Positions 18,500 through 29,196 are shown, counted from the stretch's first letter. The stretch is 64,000 nt of DNA from Saprospiraceae bacterium (GCA_016711125.1 JADJTQ010000006.1:248001-312000), one strand, 5' to 3'. Numbers and translations are program-made. Notes: generated from the sequence alone by a model not told the origin.

Positions 18500-20152
18500 T
18501 GTCAAACTGATTTTAAATTTTAGATTAATATTATTAAAAGATTATAAGCCGTCCAGCATTCAACGATGGCTTTCATGTATACTCTACTGTTTGCGATGGT
18601 ACTCATTTGAATGGCAACCAGAAATCTCTTTCCCGGCGTCTTCGACCCCAAATTTCTTACAATTTGGGCGTTGGTTGATGAAGAAGATATTACATCATGC
18701 TTTACCGGCTACTTTTAGTAGCTTTCTCGTCCAGACCTTTCAAATTTGCGATTAAAAATCAATGTAAAATTAGATAATTCAAGTTATGAAACGACAAAAC
18801 TTTAGATACGTTCAAATAAAGACGATTTTATTTCAATCTGGTCATACATTTGACTACTGCTGATCTCTTCGGATTGTTTCATTTCAATTTTATTTAGCTT
18901 ATAAAATGTTGAATATCAATTATATATGTAATATTTGTAGAATAAAAATTTGGAACATCGCTGGTAAACTTTAAATGACCCTCCCAATGCAATTTTCGAT
19001 CAGTCAGGACCGTACTGACCGTGTAGAGGCTTGTTAAATCGGTTTCAGATGGCTGGTCATCATGCGTAGTAGGGCAAATCTCTTCTGTCTACTTCATTTT
19101 ACCCCATGGGTAATGTGCTTCTGAGCTATCAGATACCACGATTTCAGCTTTTTGGGGCCGAATGTCATAGGGACTTTCCGTGATTTCAATAAAACCGGAA
19201 TTTCTTTCTGAGTAAATGCTTTCATATCTGGATAATTTAGGGTCCCTAACCGGTAAATTGAATGTTGAATTTTTGCTCTGACTGAGAGATAGCACCGGAA
19301 TCTGGAGAATATTTTTTACGTACGGGTCCCAAGTTTGATACTCATAGTCAATAGGTGAGGTAGGCAAAAGCCTGGGCCATGGAGAATTGTGAATTTTCCA
19401 GCCGTATTCGGTGCACTCTTTTAGCCGGGACTATTCGTTAGAACCTTGTCATAAGGCCTGGAAGAACAATAAAATAAGGGGTTTTCCTGACTGAGGCTAG
19501 CACAGCTAAGGTGAAGGAAGAAAATCCAGCGGAGCGCCCTATTTTGCAGCTATTTCAGGCCGCACTAGATTTTCTAATGCATAATCCCGGTTTAAGGTCC
19601 AGATGGTAAAATGGCATCTCGATTTTCAATTTTATCGGTTGCTGGCTTACAATCAACTTGGTGTTTTCGGCTCATATCTTGCGAGCGTCGTTGAAAGCTG
19701 CAACCGTCATCTGCGTCTCTCAGCCTCCTGTAGCAAGCATGCCGAATCGGTTCCTTCGACTTTCTTCATTTCGGTAAGACAGATACTCAAGTATCTCCTG
19801 ACGTCCTATCCCTTGTAGTACCTTTGGTAAATACCGACCGGCAACAAGTCGAATGCCATCAGACGAGGTTGATCCACTTCTCCTGGGTGTGAGGTTGATT
19901 TTGGGCTACCACTGAAAATGAATAGGGTGGAGAAAACGTTATGACGAACTTCATACGCGCGGCAATAGGGTGTAATATTTTAACTAATGACCACATGTGT
20001 CCTTCATGCTGATCCAGTTTTAGTTGACATCTTTCCCCGTCGTAAATGTGGTACGATTTTCGTGACTATACCATCAAGCAGTTTTCCCTTTATTCGTTAT
20101 CGCTTTGTCTTGAAACCTATCATTTAATCAAAATTAGTATTTAAAAGCGATC
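18500..20152. other. Long gene-poor region
   Basis: About 1.65 kb without a convincing gene. Part of it (18760-18960) is very AT-rich. A 92-codon frame on the minus strand (19089-19367) has no recognisable feature. On the minus strand upstream of the stop at 19720, a short clean frame reads GIRLVAGRYLPKVLQGIGRQ, then EILEYLSYRNEESRRNRFGM. It looks protein-like but has no start and I cannot place it, so it may be the tail of a decayed gene. No RNA gene or terminator is seen. Confidence 0.45.
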
Positions 20153-20863
20153 ATGAGTACAGTATTAAGACTATTCGTATGCCTGTTCATATTAAGCACA
20201 GGAACCCTACAACTTCATTCTCAAGTCAATTTTTCGGATCAAGCCGGAGGATTTGGCCCTTTCATCGGACTGGTGAGATCCAACTTGAAACAGCCACAAT
20301 TAGCTGGTGACAAAATAGGAGTATTGGATATGTATCATGGATGGGAAGCCGGTGTGAAAAGTGAAATGTACCGAACCCGCTGGATGCGGGGAAATATCCT
20401 GGCCAGCTTCGTGCAGCAAGGGGCTACCGAATACTTTCAAACCGAAAACACTACTCGACCGATTGATATCGATCTTCAGGAAATCAAACTCGCAGTAAAT
20501 CCACTTCTATTTAAAGTGGGTAGCGATTTTTTTCACGGCTATCTTGGGGTGGCATATATGGATCATATATAATTAATCAGAAGATTAGTGATCCTGATCT
20601 GGTGGGACAGTATTGGACAAGTGGCGACGAATTAAAAGGAGGAGATATTGGACTGGACCTTGCAGCAGGAATTCACATTTGGTCATTTGATATCGAAGCT
20701 CATGCGCAATATGGTCTTCTTGACCTCGGCACCAGATGGGATGGCTCAACTGTACGGCATCAATTTTTTTGGACTCAGTCTGACTTACCTGTATGTCAAT
20801 CAGCATATCACCAGAAAGTCTTGCAGAGACACCCGAAAGAGTAATCCCAAAAATCGAATGTAG
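20153..20863 (+). CDS. Small outer-membrane beta-barrel protein, two frame breaks
   Basis: A signal peptide (LFVCLFILSTGTLQLHSQ) is followed by alternating strands rich in Gly and aromatics: FGPFIGLVRSNLKQPQL, GWEAGVKSEMYRTRWMRGN and FFHGYLGVAYMD. The frame then breaks near 20570. In the next frame ISDPDLVGQYWTSGDELKGG and IHIWSFDIEAHAQYGLLDLG follow. A second break near 20755 leads to LYGINFFGLSLTYLYVNQHI, a typical barrel end. Read together this is one protein of about 236 residues resembling PorT-like or OmpA-like eight-strand barrels of Bacteroidota. Either two single-base errors or decay could explain the breaks. Convergent with the next gene. Confidence 0.7.
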
Positions 20864-20887
20864 GGTTCGGTAGGCTACCTATGAGAG

Positions 20888-20935
20888 TTCGGCAGGCTCA
20901 ACCTGTCTTTGTTCAGTCAGCCTGAGCTTGCCGAA
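20888..20935. repeat. REP-like hairpin TTCGGCAGGCTCA...TGAGCTTGCCGAA
   Basis: Arms 20888-20900 and 20923-20935 pair at 12 of 13 positions around a 22-base loop, lying between two convergent genes. A related half-unit (GGTTCGGTAGGCTACC) precedes it at about 20864. Another related copy (ATTCGGCAAGCTACCC) starts at 32181. It may act as a bidirectional terminator or mRNA 3' end stabiliser. Confidence 0.65.
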
Positions 20936-20943
20936 GGCCATTT

Positions 20944-22049
20944 CTATTGATTTTCAATCAACAAATTGGTCTCTACCGATTGCAATTCAAAAATGCCATA
21001 GCAAAAGTCACCTTCGGGATAGTGATAGATTACTTCAGCATAACTGGGTAATTGATAACCATTAATCTCATGGTATCGACTCAACGGAGTTGACCAACGA
21101 AAACGTTTTAATGTGCCATCGTCCTGATAAGCGTAGCGGTTTTCAGAAATAAAATTAATCAACTCACCGGATCCATTAAAGTGGAGCCAGGCTGAGACGA
21201 TATGACCATCCATAGTAAATTCGGCCAGCACCCGGTTGCCTTCGGTTTTTATCCAGGAAATTCGCGAATCAATTAGTGATGCCGGAACCATGCCACACAT
21301 ATCATTAAAGAAGGTCACCGTTTCTGAAATATCCATTTCAGTACCTTCCTGCTTTTGTACCGGGAAAAGAGAAAGTAGCCGAATATCCATATCAGCCTTC
21401 ACATTTTTAAATCGATGGTAGCCGGCTACCGGTAGTTTATTCATGACGGCATCCATGAAAAAAGTCGAACATTTTGTGTGATAGAATTATATTGCTCCGA
21501 ACTAAACTTCATCCATGCACTGTCGGTATTCTTTCGAATTTTACCATCAAACTCAATTTTAAAGTTCTTGACTTTGGGCTTTCCCAACGAACCTGACAAA
21601 CGAATATAGTTTTGCACCAGTGCCGGCAGGTCTTTGATATCTTTTTCGGTGAGAATTTCCTCCGTAGGTGTCAAATTACTGGACAGTATTTGGCTAACGT
21701 CATGCTGATATGTTCTTTTAAAACTCGTTGTACTGTAACCCACCAGACAGCTCAATAGGATTATGATATTGGCAATTGATCCAAATTTAGAAGATTCCCA
21801 GCTGAGGAAAATCAATGTTTGAGAAAGGATTACAGCAATCAGACCGGACATCCACCAGAAATCTTTTCTCAGGACAAAACTTATGGCGGTAATGAGAAAG
21901 AATAAAGTTGTCAGTAGCCATAAGATACCCATACCTTTGCTGAGATACCGGGTGATCTGGGGCAATTCGGCATATCCGAAAGCTTTGGCGAAACCCATTA
22001 AATGAATCAAGCCATGGATAACGATAATCGACGAAAGTAAATACCGCAT
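20944..22049 (-). CDS. Membrane protein of the DUF6544/DUF6920 type, split by one base
   Basis: Four or so membrane helices (YLLSSIIVIHGLIHLMGFA, then WLLTTLFFLITAISFVL, a WWMSGLIAVILSQTLIF segment and IANIIILLSCLVGY) occupy residues 1-120. After LTEKDIKDLPALVQNYIRLS comes a soluble domain with beta-rich text (FKIEFDGKIRK..WMKFSSEQYN..RLF). As given, the frame stops at 21441 after LFSWMPS, while the continuation MDAVMNKLPVAGYHRFKNVK begins at 21456 in another frame. One more A in the run 21458-21463 gives RLFFMDAVMN. The helix pattern and soluble half resemble proteins I know as DUF6544; function unknown. Start ATG 22049 chosen, since the longer frame overlaps the upstream dehydrogenase. Confidence 0.75.
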
Positions 22050-22155
22050 AAATCCTGTTTGATCTGCAAATATGATACGGATTTTTACACTGTCCGATGA
22101 TGACTGACCATTCTGAAAATGATATTGGTCAGACCTCCTACATAATAACCTGATG

Positions 22156-23109
22156 CTAGGGCTTGCCATTACGAAAAAAGTGTATAATATTTTCGGCCGC
22201 GAGTCTAGCCATTTCGCTGCGGGTAAAATAGGTCGACGAGCCAATATGCGGTAGGACAAGTACCCTGGGCATCGAAAGGAGTTTGTTGTCCGGATGCATT
22301 GGCTCGGGGTTGGTGACATCAAGCCCGGCACCCCAGATCTCATTCGATTCCAACGCTCCGATCAAATCCTCCTCAACATGCAAACCACCTCTAGCTGTAT
22401 TAATAAAGATGGCGGTCTTTTTCATTTTTGAGAAGGCACCTTTATTGAAAATACCTTTGGTGTCTGCATTTAAACTTGCATGCACAGAAAGTACATCACT
22501 TTGACTGAGCAATTCATCCATTGATACTCGCTTTGCACCCAGTTGCTTTTCTGCATCATGGTTAATATTGCGATTGCAATAAATGATATTCATATCATAG
22601 ACTGCTTTGCTCCGACGCGCCATTTCAAAGCCTATAGCTCCCAAGCCAAAAATACCCAATGTTTTACCTTTTAAGTCGATTCCGAGGTTTTTGGTGGGAA
22701 TGAAGTATTTCCATTCACCTTTTCCGATTTGACGGTTTGTGTCAAGAAAATGTCGTGCAACAGATAGCATTAGTCCAAAGGCAATTTCAGCGGTGGCCTC
22801 GGTAAGAACTCCGGGGGTATGACCTACTGATATACCAATTTTCGTGGCAGCATTAATGTCAATATTGTCAAATCCCACTGCAAATGTCGAGATGATTTCT
22901 AAATGAGGACATGCCTCCAAAAAGCCAGCATCAATTTCGTCAATTCCGGTACAGAGTAATGCACTTGCTGATTGGCATTGTTCAATCAATGTTGATTTAG
23001 GCATGGGATATTCCTCCTGCCAAACGACAACTTCAAAATCTGCCTGGCTCAATAGATCTTCCGCAGTAATCGGGAGCTGCCGGCTAATAAATACTTTGAT
23101 TTTTTCCAT
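22156..23109 (-). CDS. D-isomer-specific 2-hydroxyacid dehydrogenase
   Basis: NAD(P)-dependent dehydrogenase of 317 residues, of the glyoxylate/hydroxypyruvate reductase group. Seen: the substrate-domain ISTFAVGFDNIDINAA, the Rossmann motif TLGIFGLGAIGFEMA, and the catalytic residues Arg in INTARGGLHVEE, Glu in NPEPMHPDN and His in VLPHIGSSTYFTR. The residues after the GxGxxG strand (IYCNRNIN) lack the acidic residue typical of strict NAD use, so NADP use is possible. ATG 23109 is taken rather than TTG 23118. Cytoplasmic. It is upstream of the DUF6544-like gene with a 106-base gap, possibly one transcript. Confidence 0.92.
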   Translation of the reverse strand: MEKIKVFISRQLPITAEDLLSQADFEVVVWQEEYPMPKSTLIEQCQSASALLCTGIDEIDAGFLEACPHLEIISTFAVGFDNIDINAATKIGISVGHTPGVLTEATAEIAFGLMLSVARHFLDTNRQIGKGEWKYFIPTKNLGIDLKGKTLGIFGLGAIGFEMARRSKAVYDMNIIYCNRNINHDAEKQLGAKRVSMDELLSQSDVLSVHASLNADTKGIFNKGAFSKMKKTAIFINTARGGLHVEEDLIGALESNEIWGAGLDVTNPEPMHPDNKLLSMPRVLVLPHIGSSTYFTRSEMARLAAENIIHFFRNGKP

Positions 23110-23210
23110 AGTCGACAATATTACAGAAAATTGAAAAGGTTGATCAGTTATTTAGTTGATTGTGCTTTATGCAAGGTAGGCACTCTGAAATGATGTTGGA
23201 ATTTGATGGC

Positions 23211-23657
23211 TCATCTTGCAAGCTGATAACGGAGTTGCAATATTGGATAGAGTTTACCCATACCATCGGTCTGGGATTTGCTCTCGATTATAAATCCTCG
23301 TTTTTTATGAAAAGGCAAGCACCCTGATTTTGTTCGTTACATCGACTTTAGTCACTCCCAATTGATTTAGGCCATATTTGACCTACTGGGTTCCGGCACC
23401 CTTTCCCAACTAATCGGGATGAATAAATAACATTTCGGTTTTGTCACCGGAAATCCCGGAGAATCCGAAAATTTATTCATTTTTGCTATTCATGGTGTAA
23501 AGGTCTATCTGATCGAAATATTGATCAAGCAATAGCGGTCGAATTTGTAGAATGTAAGTTTCGGGAATAAAATGGTAGGTTGCTCCGACAGAAGCCTTCC
23601 ATATTTCGGCTAGCCGTAATAAGTTTCATTGTCTGCTCTCTTGGTTTCGTGAATCAT
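23211..23657 (-). pseudogene. Decayed GNAT acetyltransferase
   Basis: No single frame covers it, but stitched fragments give a whole GNAT protein. From ATG 23657 the pieces read MIHETKRADNE, LRLAEIWKASVGATYHFIPE, TYILQIRPLLLDQYFDQIDL, then EMLFIHPD (stop) LGKGAGTQ (the acetyl-CoA motif), VKYGLNQLGVTKVDV, EQNQGA and KKRGFIIESKSQTDGMG, ending KLYPILQLRYQLAR with TGA at 23211. The total of 447 bases fits the usual 148 residues. Two in-frame TAG codons (one replacing the codon before LGKG) and at least four frame changes within 450 bases are too many for read errors alone, so this is most likely a true pseudogene. Confidence 0.8.
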
Positions 23658-23890
23658 CTGGGTTTACTTAAATATTCGAGGTGTTGGATATGAAGAGAGA
23701 GAGGCAGAATTCGCATTCTGCGGCTTGTAAAAGCGAGCAATTCAAAAAATTTATTTCAAAAGTTACCTCCAAAAAAAACGGCAAAGACCCAATTTTCCTA
23801 TTAATTCTCGGACTTACTAAATTCAATAGTGAAGTTGCTAAAACTTGAAAGAATAACTTCAAAAAAATCTTCTCTTACCAGCTCAAGGGA

Positions 23891-25318
23891 TTAAAATTTA
23901 ACCCCCTTAAAATAAGCAGGTCTTGTTGTCATAGGTTCAAGATCGGTGAGTTCATTGATTTTAATAGGCCTTCCTTCTTTAATACTCTTACGGGCAGCAA
24001 TGCCAATCAAGATCGACATCGCCCCATCCCGGCTACCGGCTGCATGGTGAAATGGATCGGGAGCATCTTGATTTCTAAATATTTTATCTTGCAGTCTTTC
24101 ATCTCCACCCCCGTGTCCACCCCGGGGAGCGGGAATTTTGAAGATTTGCACATCTTTCTCAAAGTTTTTCATCATCATAACTTGATGAAAATTTTCCACT
24201 TCATTTTTATCTTGAGCCATTTCGGCAGCATGCAACGAAGCTTGATCAGCCATATTTGCATCCTCCCATGGAATATCTTCAGTTGAGTCAATTCGGCCGT
24301 TCATTCCGTTAAACGCGACACGCCAACCTTCATAAGGTGAGTAGGTTGTCAAGGAATAATTGACCAGTACTCCATTGGCATATTTTATCTGAGCCGACAT
24401 TTTATCATAGATGTCAATCTCCGGTCGCCATAAACAATTGTCCCTGATATAACCATCGTATTTTTCATTTTCTGCATACAACGAAAAGTCTCTTTTACTC
24501 TCCGTGATATCGTAGTAAAATTTACAGTCCTTTGTGTAAGCACAATTTCGACAGTTAGCCCCCCTAAATGAATTATTGTGTCCGTAATGCTCCAGTGATC
24601 CGTAAGCGCTTACTTCCACTGGATCAGAATCTAGCCACCAATTAAGCAAGTCAAAATGGTGAGTCGCCTTATGTACCCAGAGTGATCCACTGTGAGCCAT
24701 GATACCATGCCACCTTCTAAAATAGGAGGCTCCATGATAGGTATTTAAATACCAATGGAAATCGCAGGAAGTAATTTTACCTACTTTTTCTTCTGCTAGC
24801 AATTCTTTGATCTTTGTGGGATGAGGAGCCCAACGGTAATTGAATCCAACGATTATTTGCTTACCCGCTTCTTTTTCTGCATCAAGAATAGCTTTGCATT
24901 TTGTTTCATCTGTACTCAGCGGTTTTTCTGTAATGACCTGGATTCCTGCCTTGAGGCCCTTAATAATAAATTCGTGATGGGTCGCATCGACTGTAGTTAC
25001 AATAAGTACATCGGGTTTAACCTCCAGCATCATCTTGTCAAAGTCGGTAAAAACCGGGCAATTGACTCCCATATATTTTTTAGCCAGTTCAAGCCGACCA
25101 GGGTTGATATCCGAAAGCGCCACAAATTCAAGAATGTCACTGTAGCGTTCCACCAGGTTTTTACCCCAAAAGGAAGTTCCCCGAACTCCTGTACCCACCA
25201 TAGCAACTCGCTTTTTTGCCAGTACCGATTTGGCGGTGATACCTTCGACTGTGCCCGGCATTAATGATGCTGCTCCTGCAGCAACTCCTGATGTCTTCAA
25301 AAAGGATCGTCGTTTCAT
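23891..25318 (-). CDS. Tat-exported Gfo/Idh/MocA family oxidoreductase
   Basis: MKRRSFLKTSGVAAGAASLM is a twin-arginine signal (RRSFLK), so the protein is folded with cofactor before export to the periplasm. The NAD-binding fold follows (KKRVAMVGTGVRGTSFWG). Next are DVLIVTTVDATHHEF and ITEKPLSTDE, with the Lys of the family EKP motif, and IIVGFNYRWAPH. The C-terminal substrate domain holds HKATHHFDLLNWW. A Cys-rich insertion (FRGANCRNCAYTKDCKFYYD) has four Cys that could bind a metal. Related exported members act on sugars and oxidise or isomerise glycosides, often through 3-keto intermediates. 475 residues, intact. Preceded by a spacer with the dead GNAT gene on its 3' side. Confidence 0.9.
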   Translation of the reverse strand: MKRRSFLKTSGVAAGAASLMPGTVEGITAKSVLAKKRVAMVGTGVRGTSFWGKNLVERYSDILEFVALSDINPGRLELAKKYMGVNCPVFTDFDKMMLEVKPDVLIVTTVDATHHEFIIKGLKAGIQVITEKPLSTDETKCKAILDAEKEAGKQIIVGFNYRWAPHPTKIKELLAEEKVGKITSCDFHWYLNTYHGASYFRRWHGIMAHSGSLWVHKATHHFDLLNWWLDSDPVEVSAYGSLEHYGHNNSFRGANCRNCAYTKDCKFYYDITESKRDFSLYAENEKYDGYIRDNCLWRPEIDIYDKMSAQIKYANGVLVNYSLTTYSPYEGWRVAFNGMNGRIDSTEDIPWEDANMADQASLHAAEMAQDKNEVENFHQVMMMKNFEKDVQIFKIPAPRGGHGGGDERLQDKIFRNQDAPDPFHHAAGSRDGAMSILIGIAARKSIKEGRPIKINELTDLEPMTTRPAYFKGVKF

Positions 25319-25473
25319 GAATCTGTCTTGTTGTTAAAGGGACTACTTAAAACGTCTAAAATAGTTAAAATACCGAGTTAAGACTTTCGTTTGCCCTAAA
25401 TCGTAAAAATTTGCAGAATTTTATTTAAAAATGCTTTATTTCAGGGGGTAGATCAAACAGACAACCAACAAAC

Positions 25474-26961
25474 ATGAGCAATAAATACATCGTGGCAATC
25501 GATCAGGGCACTACCAGCTGCCGGGCATTAGTGATAGCGCATAGTGGTGACATCATAGCTACAGCCCAGAAGGAGTTTACCCAGATTTTTCCCAAACCGG
25601 GATGGGTTGAACACGATCCTGAAGGAATTGTCCGGGTGCAGTTGCAAATGGTCAGGGATGCTATGACGCAAGCAGACATTGCAAGCCATCAGGTAGAGGC
25701 TATTGGTATCACCAACCAAAGGGAAACTACGGTTGTCTGGAATAAATCGACTGGCAAACCGATCTACAATGCTATTGTTTGGCAAGATAAACGTACTGCC
25801 GATTTATGTGAACAAATCAAGAGTGAAGGATGGGCTGATGAATTTAACCAACGCACGGGATTGGTGGTTGATTCCTATTTTTCAGCGACCAAAGTAATGT
25901 GGATACTTGAGCACATACCCGGTGCGAGGGAGTTGGCCGATAGAGGCCAATTAGCGATGGGTACGATTGATACCTGGCTCATATGGAAGATGACTGGGGG
26001 TAATCAGCATATCACCGACTATTCGAATGCTTCACGCACAATGCTTTACAACATTTATAAGCTGGAGTGGGATGAATGGATCTTAGATCGGCTTCAAATA
26101 CCTCGATCGATATTGCCGACCGTTAAGCCTTCTTCCTTTGATTTTGGACATTATGAATTGGATAATGTCAAGATCCCTATTAGGGGTGTAGCAGGAGATC
26201 AGCAAGCTGCCTTATTTGGTCAGCAGTGTCTGGAACCAGGCATGGCCAAAAACACCTATGGCACTGGTTGCTTTATGCTGATGCAAACAGGAGAAAAGGC
26301 GTCTGCCTCACACAATGGGTTGTTGACTACCATTGCTTGGGGGCTCGATGGTAAGGTATATTATGCTCTGGAGGGCAGTGTTTTTATAGCCGGGGCCGCC
26401 ATTCAATGGTTGCGAGATGGACTTCAATTTTTTCAATCAGCCTCCGAGTCTGAGAGTAGTGCCCTTCGGGCTACTCCCGACCATGGAGTTTATGTAGTAC
26501 CCGCTTTTGCTGGTATGGGAGCACCTTATTGGGACATGTATGCACGTGGAGCGATCTTTGGGATTACTCGTGACACCACTTCCGCCGAGATCACGCAGGC
26601 AACTCTTGATTCTTTAGCCTACCAGACCAAAGATATTCTTGAAGCGATGCAATCAGATAGTGGGGTAAGTCTCGATCGGCTCAATGTCGACGGCGGTGCT
26701 ACTTCAAATAACTATTTGATGCAATTTCAGGCAGATATACTCGGGGTGCCGGTGGTTAGACCTAAAGTCACCGAAACCACGGCAATGGGAGCCGCCTATC
26801 TGGCTGGCCTTGAGACTGGTTTTTGGTCAAAGGAGCAGATAGCCAAGATAAGGGCTATTGATCGGGAATTTGTGCCAATAATGCTGGAGCAACAGCGCAT
26901 TGACTCATACAAAGGCTGGCAAAAGGCCGTCAAAAGGACCCTGGGATGGATGAAAGATTAG
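25474..26961 (+). CDS. glpK: Glycerol kinase
   Basis: Phosphorylates glycerol to sn-glycerol 3-phosphate in the cytoplasm. FGGY kinase family: YIVAIDQGTTSCRALVI at the start, QTFPKPGWVEHD-like FPKPGWVEHDPE, GITNQRETTVVWNK and NAIVWQDKRT. Later come GVAGDQQAALFGQQC, KNTYGTGCFMLMQTGE, and the ATP site LNVDGGATSNNYLMQFQADI. The length of 495 residues is standard. The gene overlaps the start of glpD by 16 bases, so the two are an operon. No glpF-type channel is seen beside them, so glycerol entry must be encoded elsewhere or be passive. Confidence 0.97.
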   Translation: MSNKYIVAIDQGTTSCRALVIAHSGDIIATAQKEFTQIFPKPGWVEHDPEGIVRVQLQMVRDAMTQADIASHQVEAIGITNQRETTVVWNKSTGKPIYNAIVWQDKRTADLCEQIKSEGWADEFNQRTGLVVDSYFSATKVMWILEHIPGARELADRGQLAMGTIDTWLIWKMTGGNQHITDYSNASRTMLYNIYKLEWDEWILDRLQIPRSILPTVKPSSFDFGHYELDNVKIPIRGVAGDQQAALFGQQCLEPGMAKNTYGTGCFMLMQTGEKASASHNGLLTTIAWGLDGKVYYALEGSVFIAGAAIQWLRDGLQFFQSASESESSALRATPDHGVYVVPAFAGMGAPYWDMYARGAIFGITRDTTSAEITQATLDSLAYQTKDILEAMQSDSGVSLDRLNVDGGATSNNYLMQFQADILGVPVVRPKVTETTAMGAAYLAGLETGFWSKEQIAKIRAIDREFVPIMLEQQRIDSYKGWQKAVKRTLGWMKD

Positions 26962-28604
26962 CTTTTTCTTACCAAAACCGTGAGCAATTCCTTAGCGAAG
27001 CAAATAGCAGCAACTTCGACTTACTAGTGATAGGAGGTGGGATTACCGGTGCCGGTATTGCATTGGATGCCGTCACCCGTGGATTATCCGTTTGTCTGAT
27101 TGAGCAAGGTGATTTTGCATCTGGCACGAGCAGCAGATCGACCAAACTGATCCATGGGGCCTACGATATTTGAAGCAATTTGAATTCAATCTTGTCAAAG
27201 AAGTAGGACGAGAAAGGGCAGTATTGCATCGTTTGGCTCCGCATCTGGTGGTGCCTGAAAAGATGGTTTTGCCCCTGATCAAAGGTGGATCATTAGGTAA
27301 GACCATGACCTCCATAGGGCTCTATATCTACGATTTTTTGGCTGATGTAGATGGGGCAGACAAGCGACTCATGCTTGAGAAAGACGAAATGCTTGCCATA
27401 GAGCCATTGCTGCCCGGAGAAAAATTACTAGGAGGTAGTATCTATGCGGAGTACCGCACAGATGATGCCAGGCTTACCATCGAAGTGATTAAAACCGGAT
27501 ATCGACATGGAGCCCTACCGATCAATTATTTGAAGTGTATACGAATTTTGGAGGATGAAGGCCAGGCCATCGGAGCTGAATGCGAAGATCAAATCTCAGG
27601 TAAGAGATTGAGCATTAGCGCAAAGCACGTTATCAATGCTGCTGGGCCTTGGGTAGATCAAATACGGGCGATGGTTGAAACGATTTCCGGAAAGAGACTT
27701 TATCTGACAAAGGGAGTTCATATCGTGGTGCCAAAGGAGAAGTTGCCATTAAATCATGCAGTATATTTTGATGTTCCTAATGATAGTCGCATGATTTTTG
27801 CGATACCTCGATTGGATGTCACTTATATTGGGACCACGGATACTTATTATGAGGGCGATAAGGAGCAAGTAAAGGTTAGCAGGCAGGATGTGGAGTATCT
27901 TTTTAAATGCGGTTAATCAGACGTTTAGTGTTGATGTGATTAAGTGCAAAGACATTGTTTCATCCTGGGCTGGACTGCGACCATTAATCTACGAAGACGG
28001 AAAATCGGCCTCGGAAATATCGAGGAAAGATGAGATTTTCGAAGCGGATAATGGTCTTCTATCCATAGCCGGAGGCAAATTGACCGGCTACCGGAAGATG
28101 GCAGAAAGAATCATCGATATGGTCATCGAGCGGATTTACCCGGAAAAATATTCCGATCACCCTGCCCGAACCGAAGACATCGCCCTTAAAGAAGATCCTT
28201 TGGAAGATTTTGCAGATTGCCAGCAATATACCAGAGGCATCGAAGAGCTGTGTTCAGAATTAGGTCTGTCAGCTTATTATGCCAAATATCTGGTCCATAA
28301 TTATGGCAAAGATTCTTCCTCAATCTGTGCCGGGATGAGCAGGTACTCATCATCAGCGGCAGAAGGAGCTTTGATTCTTTCTGAACTTGATTTTTGTGTG
28401 CAGGAAGAACTGGTGGTCAAGCCGTTGGATTATCTGATGCGACGCTCAGGACGATTATTTTTTATGCCAGAAAGTATAGAACTTGTAGAAAACCTGATAT
28501 TTCGATACTTTGCAGAACGAATGGGATTTGAGCAAGAGACTCTTGACCAGGAAAGGCTCCGTTGGCAGGAAGTTGTTCAGTCTATCAAGTCATTTAATGA
28601 ATAG
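26946..28604 (+). CDS. glpD: Glycerol-3-phosphate dehydrogenase (FAD), two one-base breaks
   Basis: Membrane-associated FAD enzyme that oxidises glycerol 3-phosphate to dihydroxyacetone phosphate and feeds quinone. The FAD motif is DLLVIGGGITGAGIALDAVT, followed by GDFASGTSSRSTKLIHG. The first break is at the G-run 27156-27159: one more G gives HGGLRYLKQFEFNLVKEVGR. The middle part has HVINAAGPWVDQIR, KGVHIVVPK and IPRLDVTYIGTTDTYYEG. The second break is at the T-run 27900-27904: one T fewer gives VEYLLNAVNQTFSVDV. The end has SSWAGLRPLI, IAGGKLTGYRKMAERI and the C-terminal alpha-helical domain. Three reported frames are therefore one gene of about 552 codons, starting inside glpK. Both changes in a core gene argue for consensus error. 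Confidence 0.93.
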
Positions 28605-28680
28605 AGGATAGCAATTGTATTGGTCCTTGATTTTACGTTGACCCCAAAAAACGTGAATAGTCTAGACTAAATAAGTGTAA

Positions 28681-29196
28681 TTGTCAATAGCGTCGCTAGA
28701 TCGGGAAAGTTTTCGGAAGCTCTTTGAGGAGAACTATAACTTACTGTGCAATTATGTCAACTCTTATGCTAAAGACTGGGATCTTAGTCAGGAGATTACG
28801 CAAAAGACCTTTGTGAGACTTTGGGAGAAGCGCGATGAAATTTCCTTTAGCACCTCATCTAAAAGTTATTTGTTTCAATCTGCCCGCAATTCATTAATTG
28901 ACTACTATCGTGCGCATAAAAGTGCCACCGTTCACGCCGAAAAATATACGGAAGACATGGATGTGAAGGAAGTGGTGCCTGTAGAAGAAGATGAGGCGGT
29001 GGTGATCACGCATAAAATTGCCTGGGCAGTTGATCAACTCAAACCAAAGACAAAGGAAATCTTTCTTTTAAATAAACAGGAAGGTCTGACATACGATGAG
29101 ATAGCCCAATACCTGAAGATTTCCAAGCGAACAGTAGAGTACAATATGAAGAATGCTTTATTGCAATTGAAGGAACTATTAAAAGGCAAAATATAG
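28681..29196 (+). CDS. ECF-type RNA polymerase sigma factor
   Basis: Group 4 sigma factor of 171 residues. Region 2 reads FRKLFEENYNLLCNYVNSYA, then EITQKTFVRLWEKRDEI and SYLFQSARNSLIDYYRAHK. Region 4 reads AVDQLKPKTKEIFLLNKQEG, then LTYDEIAQYLKISKRTVEYN, the helix-turn-helix that reads the -35 element. The frame opens with TTG 28681; a stop codon sits just upstream, so no ATG is available for the conserved N-terminus. It is followed 81 bases on by a FecR-type anti-sigma gene. Such pairs usually control TonB-dependent uptake of a substrate, but no SusC/SusD pair is adjacent. Confidence 0.92.
   Translation: MSIASLDRESFRKLFEENYNLLCNYVNSYAKDWDLSQEITQKTFVRLWEKRDEISFSTSSKSYLFQSARNSLIDYYRAHKSATVHAEKYTEDMDVKEVVPVEEDEAVVITHKIAWAVDQLKPKTKEIFLLNKQEGLTYDEIAQYLKISKRTVEYNMKNALLQLKELLKGKI

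Noticed and set aside
19089..19367. 92-codon frame on the minus strand
   Set aside because: No signal peptide, motif or neighbour support. Kept only as a remark in the gene-poor region.
23668..23862. 64-codon frame on the minus strand
   Set aside because: No conserved feature, and no support besides length. It sits next to the dead GNAT gene.
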